From: Streptomyces sp. NBC_00377
Lineage (GTDB): Bacteria; Actinomycetota; Actinomycetes; Streptomycetales; Streptomycetaceae
Direction of reading: 5' to 3'
Length of the DNA: 64,000 nt
NCBI RefSeq assembly: GCF_036075115.1
Contig: NZ_CP107958.1
Location: 8,370,001-8,434,000, forward strand
This document shows, one piece after another, positions 43,733 to 54,800 of the stretch. The notes under the pieces were generated by a model. It was not told where the DNA came from. It searched no databases and worked only from the letters and a program-made list of their open reading frames with translations. The translations under genes were made by a program, and so were the position numbers. Every line of letters begins with the position of its first letter. Positions within the stretch are counted from its first letter, which is position 1.

Positions 43733-43767
43733 CGATCAAAAATGATCACTTGAAGTTCAAGTAGTCA
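43733..43767. promoter_or_regulatory. Nested palindromes upstream of the biosynthetic cluster
   Basis: ACTTGAAGTTCAAGT (43748-43762) is a perfect 15-base palindrome. It is extended outward by ATGA (43742-43745) and TCAT (43765-43768). It overlaps a second inverted repeat GATCA-AAAA-TGATC at 43733-43746. The local AT content is much higher than in surrounding DNA. This looks like the control site for the divergent baeRF gene and FAAL-PKS cluster. The remaining gap up to 43985 has a possible TTGATA/TAGCAA promoter (43846-43873) and no gene. Confidence 0.6.
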
Positions 43768-43985
43768 TCTCCATGGAACACTTGGGTTCGACTCTGTTGG
43801 ATACGTAGGGTTTACATATGTTCGACCCGCTGTGTGCGTGGGCTTGATAGGGTGTTACTCATCGGTAGCAAGCCGGGTGAGGCATCGGGGGATTCCGTGA
43901 CGGACCATCACGGACGCCCGCCCGGCGGCGAATTGCGGACTCCCGTTCCCATGCCACCACATCCAGACAGGTGAGACTCGTCAAC

Positions 43986-45695
43986 ATGGCTCGTTCCCTG
44001 GTCGATCTGCTGACCACGCACGCCACGCACCGGCCCGAGCGGACCGCCTACCGCTATCTCGCCACGGGGGACTGCGACGGAGAGGTCCAGGAACTCTCCT
44101 ACGCCCGCCTGGCCACCCGCTCCCGGGCCGTCGCCGCCTGGCTCCAGGAGCGCGGCCTCGCCGGCTCCCGCGCCATGCTGCTCTACCCGCCCGGCCCCGA
44201 GTTCATCAACGGCTACCTCGGCTGTCTGTCGGCCGGAGTCGTCGCCGTACCCGGCGTGCCCCCGCAGGGCCGCGCGCAGAACCATCGCGCCCTGACCCGG
44301 ATGAAGCGCCTGATCGCCGACTCGGACGCCAGGGTGATCCTGGGCGGCCACGAGGTCATCGCCGCCCTCGGTCGCCTGGCGGAGCACCTGCCCGAGCTCG
44401 CCGGGATCACCTGCGTCGCCACCGAGGACATACCCGACGAGACCGCCGCCTCCTGGCGCGAGCCGGACCTGACCGCCGACTCGGCGGCCTTCCTCCAGTA
44501 CACCTCCGGCTCCACCTCCGCGCCGCGCGGTGTCGTCGTCACCCATGGCAACCTCATGGACAACGAGCGCGTCATCACCGAGCGCATGGGCCACACCCCG
44601 GACGTCATCGCCCGGTACGGCGGCGAGATGTTCGTCAGCTGGCTGCCCGTGTACCACGACATGGGGCTCATCGGCCCGGTCCTGAACACCCTGTACCTCG
44701 GCGTCACCGCCACCCTCTTCTCGCCCCTGCACTTCCTCCAGCGCCCCGACCGCTGGCTCACCGCCGTCAGCCGGTACCGCCCGCACACCAGCGGCGGCCC
44801 CAACTTCGCCTACGAACTCGCCCTCAAGCACGCCACGCCCGCCCTCCTCGACACGCTCGACCTGAGCTCCTGGCAGGTCGCCTTCAACGGCGCCGAGCCG
44901 GTCCGCGCCGCCACCCTGCGCCGCTTCAGCGAGACCTGCGCACCGGCCGGGTTCCGCAGCGAGGCCCTCTACCCGTGCTACGGCCTGGCCGAGGCCACCC
45001 TCATGGTCACGGGCGGCACGGTGGGCGCACCTCCCGTACTCCTGGAGAGCGGAGCGGGCGACGCCGATACGGCCGCGGTCGGCTGCGGGCGGCCCGGCGA
45101 GGGCGTCACCGTCGTCATCGCCGACCCCGAGGCGGCCCAGGAGCGGCCCGAGGGCGAGATCGGCGAGATCTGGGTGCGGAGCGCGAGCGTCGCCAAGGGC
45201 TACTGGCGCAACGCCCTCGCCACCCGCGAGTCCTTCCGTGCCACCCTCCCCGGCCACGAAGGGCGCTTCCTGCGCACCGGCGACCTGGGCTTCCTGCGTG
45301 ACGGCGAGCTGTTCGTCACCGGCCGGCTCAAGGACCTCATGGTCATCGACGGACGCAACCACTACCCGCAGGACCTCGAACTCTCCGCGGAGACGTCCCA
45401 CCCCGCACTGCGGCCCGGCTGTACCGCCGCCTTCTCCGTGGACAGCGGCGACGCCGGCGAACGGCCCGTGCTGATCGCCGAGTTGGCGCCGGAGTCGGTC
45501 GGTGAGTCGGAGAAGATCACCGACCTGATCCGCGCCGCGATCGGCGACGCCCACGGACTGTCCGTGCACGACGTCGTCCTGGTCCACCCCGGCACCATCC
45601 CGAAGACCTCCAGCGGCAAGATCCAGCGCCGGGCCTCCCGCACGGCCTACCTCGACGCCACCCTCTCGCCGGTCGGAGCGACCGCCGCCGTCTGA
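43986..45695 (+). CDS. Fatty acyl-AMP ligase (FAAL)
   Basis: 569 residues from ATG 43986, with AGGTGAG at 43970-43976; a GTG at 43971 is less likely. The sequence is of the FAAL type rather than CoA ligase: PGVPPQGRAQNHRALTRMKR, FLQYTSGSTSAPRGVVVTHG (P-loop), SWLPVYHDMGLIGPVLNTLY, FSPLHFLQRPDRWLTAVSRY, PHTSGGPNFAYELALKHATP, PCYGLAEATLMVTGGTVG, RTGDLGFLRDGELFVTGRLK, DLMVIDGRNHYPQDLELSAE, TSSGKIQRR. FAALs activate a fatty acid as acyl-AMP and pass it to an acyl carrier protein. The next gene begins with an ACP, so this ligase is predicted to supply the starter of the polyketide synthase. Confidence 0.93.
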   Translation: MARSLVDLLTTHATHRPERTAYRYLATGDCDGEVQELSYARLATRSRAVAAWLQERGLAGSRAMLLYPPGPEFINGYLGCLSAGVVAVPGVPPQGRAQNHRALTRMKRLIADSDARVILGGHEVIAALGRLAEHLPELAGITCVATEDIPDETAASWREPDLTADSAAFLQYTSGSTSAPRGVVVTHGNLMDNERVITERMGHTPDVIARYGGEMFVSWLPVYHDMGLIGPVLNTLYLGVTATLFSPLHFLQRPDRWLTAVSRYRPHTSGGPNFAYELALKHATPALLDTLDLSSWQVAFNGAEPVRAATLRRFSETCAPAGFRSEALYPCYGLAEATLMVTGGTVGAPPVLLESGAGDADTAAVGCGRPGEGVTVVIADPEAAQERPEGEIGEIWVRSASVAKGYWRNALATRESFRATLPGHEGRFLRTGDLGFLRDGELFVTGRLKDLMVIDGRNHYPQDLELSAETSHPALRPGCTAAFSVDSGDAGERPVLIAELAPESVGESEKITDLIRAAIGDAHGLSVHDVVLVHPGTIPKTSSGKIQRRASRTAYLDATLSPVGATAAV

Positions 45696-45718
45696 CGCCG
45701 CCGTCCGGCGACACCGCC

Positions 45719-45742
45719 GCCGGTCCGCCCGCCCGGACCGGC
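45719..45742 (+). terminator. Hairpin between the FAAL and PKS genes
   Basis: GCCGGTCCG pairs perfectly with CGGACCGGC across a 6-base loop. It starts 24 bases after the FAAL stop in a 156-base gap. It could terminate or attenuate transcription into the PKS gene, or stabilise the FAAL message. Confidence 0.5.
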
Positions 45743-45851
45743 GCCGGTCCCCGGACCCACGTCCCCTTCATCGCCGTACGCCCGCGCGCCCCGACGCGTC
45801 CCGCACCGTACGGATCCGCCGCGCACCCAGCTCACGAGGACTCCTTTCCAG

Positions 45852-48800
45852 ATGCCTGCGCACGCGTCCCACCACCCGAGCACCGAACCTTCCCCGGCGA
45901 CCGCCGAAGACGTACGCGCCTGGCTCACCGCGGCCGTGGCCAGGACGGCCGGACTCGACCCGCTGAGCGTCGACCCGCACCGGCCGATCGCCGAGTTCGG
46001 CCTGGGATCACGCCAGTTGGTGACCCTCGGCAGTGACCTCGCCGAGCGGATCGGCCGCACCCTGGAGCCCTCCCTCGTCTTCAACCACCCCACGATCGCG
46101 GCGATCGCCGACGCCCTCTTCGAGGAGGAGCGGCCCGCCGTCGAACCGACGCCCGCGCCGGACGGGCCCGCACGACATGGCGGCGACATCGCCATCATCT
46201 CCATGGCCTGCCACTTCCCCGGCGGAGCCGACGACCCGGAGGCGCTGTGGCGGCTGCTCGACGCCGGGCAGGACGTCATCTCCGAAGTCCCGGCGGGCCG
46301 TTGGGACACCGCGGGACTGCTCGACCCCGACCCGGAGGCCCTCGGGAAGGCCTACACCCTGCGCGGCGGCTTCCTCGACGGCATCGACCGCTTCGACGCG
46401 TCCTTCTTCGGGATCTCCCCCCGCGAGGCCGCCGCCATGGACCCGCAGCAGCGGCTCCTGCTCCGGACCACGTGGGAGACGTTCGAACGCGCCGGGATCG
46501 TCCCCGACACGCTGAACGGCAGCAACACCGGCGTCTACGTCGGCCTGTACGACAGCGGATACCTGGCCGCGGCCTCCCTCGGGCAGCTCGACGGGCACGT
46601 CGCGACCGGCTCGGCCGCCGCCGTGGCCTCCGGGCGCATCGCCTACACCCTCGGCCTCCAGGGGCCCGCGGTCACCGTCGACACCGCCTGCTCCTCCTCG
46701 CTGGTCGCCCTGCACCTGGCGGCCCGGGCGCTCGCGGCCGGCGAGTGCGACCTCGCCCTGGCGGGCGGCGCGACGCTGATGGTCACTCCGCGCGGACACG
46801 TCGAGTTCAGCAGGCTGCGCGGGCTGTCGCCGTCGGGCCGGTGCAGCCCGTTCTCCGCCGACGCGGACGGCGTCGTCTGGGCCGAGGGCTGTGGTCTGGT
46901 GCTGCTGAAGACGCTCGACGACGCGCGACGGGACGGGGACAGCGTGCTCGCCGTCGTCAAGGGCACGGCCCTCAACCAGGACGGCCGCAGCCAGGGCCTC
47001 AGCGCCCCCAGCGGACGCGCTCAGGAGCGGGTGGTGAGGGCGGCTCTGGACGCCGCCGGGCTGCGCCCGCAGGACATCGACCACGTCGAGGCCCACGGCA
47101 CCGGCACCCGGCTCGGCGACCCGATCGAGGGCAACGCCCTGGCGGCCGTCTTCGGCCCGGGCCGGCCCGCCGACCGCCCGCTGGGCGTCGGCTCCCTGAA
47201 GTCGAACATCGGGCACAGCCAGGCGGCGGCGGGCATCGGCGGGGTCATCAAGACGGTGCTGGCCCTCCGTCACGAGCGCATGCCGGCCTCCCTGCACGCG
47301 CACCCGCCGACCGAGCACATCGCCTGGGACGGCGCCGGCCTGCGGGTCCAGGCCACCGCCGAGGCCTGGCCCCGCAGCGCCGACCGGGTACGGCGGGCGG
47401 GCGTGAGCGCGTTCGGCATCAGCGGCACCAACGCGCACGTGGTCCTGGAGGAAGCCCCCCAGGACGCACCCCTGCCTGCCGGCGAGTCGCCTGCCGCGGC
47501 CCCGCCCGCCGCCACCCTGACTGCCGCCACCCCGCCCGCAGCCCTCCCGACTGGGGGCGAGTTGTCTGGCGTCGGCCTGGTAGACGGCGAGCTGCCTGCT
47601 GTTGCTCTGCCGGACGGCGAACTGCCTGTCGCGGCCCCGCCTGCCGCCCTCCCGACTGGGGGCGAGTTGTCTGGCGTCGGCCTGGTCGACGGCGAGCTGC
47701 CTGCTGTTGCTCTGCCGGACGGCGAACTGCCTGTCGCCGCCCCGCCTGCCGCCACGCTGCCTTACGGTGACCTGCCGGGACGCGCCCCTGCGGTGCCGGG
47801 CGGTGAGGTGTCCGCCGACGCCCTGGCCGACGCCGCGCCGTCCGGTGCGACCCCGCCCGACGGCGAGCTGTCGGGGCATGCGCCGGCCGGGAGCGGGGGG
47901 TCGGGGCCTTCGTGCTTTCCGCTGTCGGCCCGTGGTCTTCCCGCGCTGCGGGGGCAGGCGGCGCGTCTTGCCGAGGAGCTGGCCGAGCGGGCGGACTGGT
48001 CCCTCGGCGCCGTCGCGGCGACCCTCGCCCACCACCGCACCCACTTCGAGCACCGGGCCGTCGTCCAGGCGGGCGACCGCGACGAACTGATCCGCGCGCT
48101 GCGGGACTTGGCGGACGGCGAGCCCGACCCCGATCGCACCGTGGGGCCCGGGCAGACCCTCCCGGCCGGGAAGGTCGCCTTCGTCTTCCCCGGCCAGGGC
48201 GCCCAGTGGGCCGGCATGGCCCGCGACCTGCTGACCGCCGATCCGGTGTTCGCGGACGAACTCGACCGCTGCGACGGCGCGTTGCGGCCCTTCACGGGAT
48301 GGTCGGTCGCGGGCGTCCTGCGCGGCGATGCGGGCAGTCCGCCCCTGGACCGCGTGGACGTCGTCCAGCCCGCGCTGTTCGCCGTGATGGTGTCCCTCGC
48401 GGCCGTGTGGCGGGCCCGCGGGATCAGGCCGGACGCGGTGATCGGGCACAGCCAGGGCGAGGTGGCCGCGGCCTGCGTCGCCGGAGCCCTCAGCCTCAGC
48501 GACGCCGCCGCCGTGGTGGCGCTGCGCAGCCAGGCACTGACCGCGCTGTCCGGCGCCGGCACCATGGCCGTCGTCGCGCTGTCCCGCACCGAGGTCGAGG
48601 AGCGTCTCGCGGGCCTCGACGGACGGGTGTCCGTGGCCGCCGTCAACAGCGGCCGCTCCACGGTCGTGGCGGGCGAGACGGAGCCGCTGCTCGGCCTGCT
48701 GGACGACCTCGAGCGGGAGCAGGTGTTCGTCCGCCGCCTCGACGTCGACTACGCCTCCCACAGCTCCCAGGTCGAACCGGTCCGCACGGAGATACTCGAC

Positions 48801-51800
48801 GAACTCGACGGCGTGACCACCTACCCGGCCTCCGTCGCCTGGTACTCCACGGTCACCGGGGGCCCCGTCACCGAGGAGCTGGCGGCCGGCTACTGGTACG
48901 ACAACCTGCGCGAGCCCGTCCGCTTCGCACCGACCGTGGAGCGCATGGTGGCCGACGGCCACCGCGTCTTCGTCGAACTCAGCCCCCACCCCTCCCTGTC
49001 GACGGCGCTGCGCACGATCGACGAGGACCTGGTCGTCGTCGGTTCCCTGCGCCGGGACGCGGACGGTCCCGCCTGCCTGGACCGCGCGGCCGCGGAACTC
49101 CACGTCCACGGACGCCGGATCGACTGGCGACGCCTGGTCCCGGCCGTGGCCCCGGTGGAGCTGCCGACGTACGCCTGGGACACCCAGCGCCACTGGATCG
49201 AGCCGGAGACGGCGAGCGGCGGTGCGGGACTCTTCGACCGCGCTGCCCACCCGTTGCTCGGCATCCAGCTCCAGTCGGCCGACGCGTCCCGCTGGACCTT
49301 CCGGGGCGAGTGGTCCCCGGCGTCCGCCGAGTGGCTGCCCGACCACGCCGTCTTCGGGCGGACCGTGGTCTCGGGCACCACCCTGCTCGAACTCTGCCGG
49401 GCGGCCCTCGCGACGGCCCGGCCGGACGAACCCGGCGACCTCACCGGGCTGCTCCTCCTCGCCCCCCTCACGCTGCCCTCCACGGGTACGGTCGAGGTCT
49501 CCGTCGAGGTCTCCGTCGAGGGGCCGGGTGCGGAGGTCTCCGTGCACAGCCGGCCGCGCGGTCAGGAGGCCACGGGGTGGACGCTGCACGCCACCGCCTC
49601 GGCCGCGCCCGCCGTCCCGCATCCGGCGGACCGGCCGCCGGTGTGGCCCGAGGGCGTCGAAGCGGCCTGGACCCCGCAGACGTACGAGCGGCTGACCGGC
49701 CTCGGCCTCGGCTACGGTCCCGCCTTCCGGGGTGTACGGGAGGCCGTGCGCACCGGTGACGGCGAGCTGATCGCCCGGCTGTCGCTGCCGGCCGCGGCCC
49801 GGGACGTCGGCGACCCGTATCCCGTCCACCCGGCGCTGCTGGACGCCGCGCTGCACGTGGCTGCCGCGCTCGACGCCGCCGACGGGCGGGTACTCCTGCC
49901 GGTCGCGGTGGGCCGCTGCGTCCTGCCGCCCGGCGGCCGCACCGACCTGACGGTCACCGTCCGCAGGACGGGAGCCACGGAGACCGACCTCACCCTCGAC
50001 GTCACGCTGTGGGACACCGACGGCTTCCCGGCGGGCCGTCTGGAGGGCGTGCGGCTGCGCGCCGCGACCCCGGCCGACCTCAGCAGCGGATCGGGGAACG
50101 CCCGGCATCTGTACGAGGTGGCGTGGACGGCCGTCGAACCCGCGCAGGCGCGCCCCGGGGAGTGGACGGTCGTCGGTGCTCCGGAGGTGCTGCCCGGGTT
50201 GGAGGCGGCCGGGATCCGGCTGAGCGACTCGGGCGCCGACGTGGCCGTACGGTTCTGGCCGCGCTCCGGGGATCGCGCCGAGACGGCGGCAGCGGCACAG
50301 GAGTCGGCCGCCGCTGCGCTCGCCGAGCTTCAGGCGCTCATCGCCCTCCCGCCCGGCCGGGCGCCGGCCCGCACCCTCTGGGTGACACGGGGTGCTGTCG
50401 CGGCGGCCGGGGAGGACGCCGTCCCCGACCTCGCGCAGTCCGTGCTCTGGGGTCTGGCCCGCAGTGCGCGCAGCGAACATCCGGACCTCGGGCTCAGCCT
50501 GCTGGACCTCGACGGCCCCGAAGACGCCGACGAGGCCCTGATCGCCGCCGTGGCCCACACCGACGAACCCGAACTGGCTTACCGCCACGGCGCGTTGCTG
50601 GCACCCCGCCTGGTCCGGGCCGGCGCCGCCGGGAGCGGGGCCCTGCCCGTCGGCGGCACCGCCCTGATCACCGGCGGACTGGGCGCGGTCGGCCTGCACA
50701 TCGCACGGCTGCTCGCCGAACGGGGCGTGCCTCGCCTGCTGTTGACATCACGACGGGGTGCCGGTGATCCCCGTGCCGCCTCGGCCGTCGCCGAACTCGC
50801 CGCCCTCGGCGCCGAGGTGGAGGTCGTGGCGTGCGACGTCACGGATCCGGAGGCCGTCGCCGCTGTCGTCGCGGGCGTCGGTGAGGAGGTCCCGCTGCGC
50901 GCTGTCGTGCACTGCGCGGGAATCCTCGACGACGGGGTGATCGCCGAACTGACCCCCGAGCGTGTCGCCCGGGTGCTCGGCCCCAAGGCCGACGGCGCCG
51001 CCCACCTGCACCGGCTCACCGCGGAACTGCCCCTGGACCTGTTCCTGCTGGTCTCCTCGGCCGCCGGCGTCCTCGGCAACGCGGGCCAGGCCAACTACGC
51101 GGCCGCCAACGTCTTCCTCGACCAGCTCGCCCACCACCGGCGCGCCCGGGGCCTGCCCGGCGTGTCTGTCTCCTTCGGCGCCTGGGCAGGCGAAGGTCTC
51201 GCCGCCGAACACGCCGACCTCGGGCGGATGGCCCGCCTCGGTCACCGCGCCCTCACCCCCGAACAGGGCCGCGACCTGATCGAACTCGCCCTGGGACGCG
51301 GCACCCCTCACCTGGTGGCCTGGGCCCTCGACCTGCCGCGGCTGCGCGGGACCGTCGCCGGGACGCCCCTGTGGCGCACCCTGCTGCCCGCGTCCCGCAC
51401 GGCCACCGGACCGGGCGGCGGCCTCGTGGAGCGGCTGGCCGCGCTGCCCGAGCCCGAACGCGCCGCACGTGTCCTGGCGCTGGTCCGCGAGGAGGCCTCC
51501 CGCGCCCTCGGCCTGCGTTCGGCGGAGGCAGTCCGCCCCGACCAGCCGCTGCGGGAAGTCGGCATGGACTCGGTGACGGCGGTCGAACTGCGCAACCGCA
51601 TAGGCGTCCGGCTCGCCACCAAGCTGCCCGCCACCCTCCTGTTCGACCATCCGACGCCGGCCCGGCTCGCCGCCCACCTGCTCGGCAACGTGCTCGGAGC
51701 GCCCCGGCAGACGGCCGGCCCGCGCCGGGCCCCTGCCGTGACCGCGGTGGCGACCGACGAGCCGATCGCGATCGTCGCCATGGCCTGCCGTCTGCCCGGC

Positions 51801-54800
51801 GGGGTGAACGACCCCGACGGCCTCTGGAGACTGGTCGCGGACGGCGGGGACGCCGTCGGGCCCTTCCCGGCCGGACGCTGGGACGTGGAGTCCCTCTACG
51901 ACCCCGACCCGGACGCGCCCGGCAAGTCGTACGCCCGGGACGGCGGTTTCCTCGACGACATCGAATCCTTCGACGCGGGCTTCTTCGGCATCACCCCGAA
52001 GGAGGCCGCCGCCATGGACCCGCAGCAACGGCTGCTCCTGGAGACGGCCTGGGAGGCGCTGGAGAAGGCCGGCATCGTGCCCGGCGCCCTCGCCGGCAGC
52101 ACCACCGGCGTCTATGTCGGCATGTTCGGCAGCGACTACCTGTCGGGCTCGCGCCTGGACCAGCTCGACGGCTACGTCGGCACCGGCTCCGCGCTGAGTG
52201 TGGCCTCCGGCCGGCTCTCGTACGCGCTCGGCCTGCACGGACCCGCGCTCACCGTGGACACGGCCTGCTCGTCGTCCCTGGTCGCCACCCACCTCGCGGC
52301 CCAGGCCCTCAGGTCGGGGGAGTGCGACCTCGCGCTCGCCGGCGGGGTCACCCTGATGGTCACCCCGCAGACCTTCGTGGAGTTCAGCCGCCTGCGCGGT
52401 CTCTCCGCGACCGGACGCTGCCGCTCCTTCTCCGACGACGCCGACGGTGCGATCTGGGCCGAAGGGGCCGGCATGCTCGTGCTGAAGCGGCTGAGCGATG
52501 CCCGACGCGAGGGCGACGAGGTCCTCGCCGTGCTCCGTGGCACCGCCGTCAACCAGGACGGCCGCAGCCAGGGCCTGTCCGCCCCGAACGGCCCCGCGCA
52601 GGAACGCGTGCTGCGCCGCGCCCTGGAACTGTCCGGGCTCACGCCCGCCGACATCGACTACGTCGAGGCACACGGCACCGGCACCACCCTCGGCGACCCC
52701 ATCGAGGCGAACGCCCTCTCCGAGGTCTTCGGCGCGTCCAGGCCGCAGGACCGGCCGCTGTACCTGGGCTCCCTGAAGTCCAACATCGGCCACGCACAGG
52801 CCGCTTCGGGCGTCGCCGGACTGATCAAGGTCGTGCAGTCGCTGCGCCACCGGACCCTCCCGGCCACCCTGCACGCGCGCACGCCCAGCCGGCACGTCGA
52901 CTGGGACGACAGCGGACTGCGGCTGCTCCAGGAGGCGCGGCCCTGGGCGGCGCCGGGGGAGCGGGTGCGCCGCGCGGGTGTCAGCGCCTTCGGCATCAGC
53001 GGGACCAACGCGCACGTCATCGTCGAGGAGGCGCCGGACGCGGAGCGCCCGGCGGCGTCCCCCGAGGGTGAAGTCGTCCCCGGAGCCCAGCTGTTCGTGC
53101 TGTCCGGGCGCAGCGAGGCCGCCCTGCGGGGACAGGCCGCACGGCTGGCCGCGTATGTCACCGAGGACACGGCCCTGCCCGATCTCGCCCACACCCTGGC
53201 CCGGCACCGCAGCCACTTCGAGCGGCGCACGGCCGTCGTCGCGGGCGACGCGGACGAACTGCGCACCGCCCTCGCCGCGTTGGCGTCCGGCCGGGCGTCC
53301 CTGGCCGGGCCCCGCGAGGAACGGACCGGCAAGGTCGCCTTCGTCTTCGCCGGGCACGGCGGACAGTGGCCCGGCATGGGCCTGGAGGCGATGGCCGGGT
53401 CGGAGGCGTTCCGCGAGGAGCTGACCCGCATCGACGAGGCGGTGCGGCGGCACGCGGGATGGTCCGTGCTCAACGTGCTGCGGGCGCCCGAGGAGTTCTC
53501 GCCGCTGGCACGCACCGAGTACCTCCAGCCCGTGCTGTTCGCCGTCAACGCCTCGCTCGCGGCCGCCTGGCGTGCCCTCGGGGTGATCCCGGACGCCGTC
53601 GTCGGACACAGCCTCGGTGAGATCGCCGCTGCGTACAGTGCCGGCGCCCTCACCCTCGACGAGGCCGTGACCGTGGTGACGGCACGCGCCCACGCGGTCG
53701 TCCCCCTGGTCGGGCACGGCGGCATGATCGCGGTCGAACTCCCGCACCCCGAGGTCGGGGAACTGCTCGCGCCGTACGAGGGGCGGCTGTTCGTCGGAGC
53801 GGTCAACAGCGCCCGCTCCACGGCGGTCAGCGGAGACACCGACGCCCTCGCCGAGCTGCGCCTGCACCTCGAGGAGCGCGGCGTCACCGTGCGGACGCTG
53901 TCCACGCCGTTCGCCTCGCACAGCCCGCTCATGGAACCGCTGCGCGAGGAACTGCTCGACCGTCTCTCGGGTGTCCGGGGCATACGGACCGACACGCCGC
54001 TGTACTCGGCCGTGCTGGCCGAACCCGTACCCGGAGACGGTCTGGACGCCGCCTACTGGTTCGCCAACCTCCGCCGGCCGGTCCGCTTCGCGGACACCGT
54101 GGCCCGCATGCTGGACGACGGTTACCGCTACTTCGTCGAGCTCAGCCCGCACCCCTCGCTCACCGGCGCCATCGAGGCGACGGCGGCCGAGGCCGGCGTG
54201 GACGCGGTCGCCGTCTGCTCGCTCCGCCGCCAGCAGGGCGGCGACGGTGTCCTGCTGCGCCGGGTCGGCGAACTCTACGCGGCCGGGCACGAACCGGACT
54301 GGACGGCACTCTTCCCCCGGGGCCGCCGCCTCGACCTGCCCACCTACGCCTTCACCCGCGAACGGCACTGGCTCGCCCCCGCGCCGGCCGGTGCGACCGG
54401 CGCCTCCCCGCTGCTCGGCACTCATGTCGAGGCCGGCGACGAGCCCGGACGGCACCTCTTCCAGAGCGAACTGGACCTGCGCGACAACCGGTTCGCCTAC
54501 CTCACCGACCACCGGGTCACCGGCGAGGTGTGGCTGCCCGGCGCCGCGTTCCTCGACATGGCGCTCGAGGCCGCGGCCGCGTTGTCGGACGGCGGCGAAG
54601 TGAGCCTGGCGGACGTGCGGTTCGTCGAGCCACTGCGCCTCGACGAGGACCGGCCCGTACGGCTCCAGCTCGCGCTGCGTCCCGCCGAGGACGGCGCCCG
54701 GGAGTTCACCATCGCCTCGGCGGCCGCCGGTGACCGGCGCTGGGAACAGCACGCGACGGGACGAGTCGTGACGGACGCACCCGTCGGCACGGCGACCCTG

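Noticed and set aside
46008..50699. A 1,563-codon open frame on the strand opposite the PKS, with others at 50748-55178, 56136-58166 and 59650-62763
   Set aside because: Shadow frames caused by high third-position GC in the sense genes. Their translations are low-complexity in Gly/Arg/Val and have no domain.
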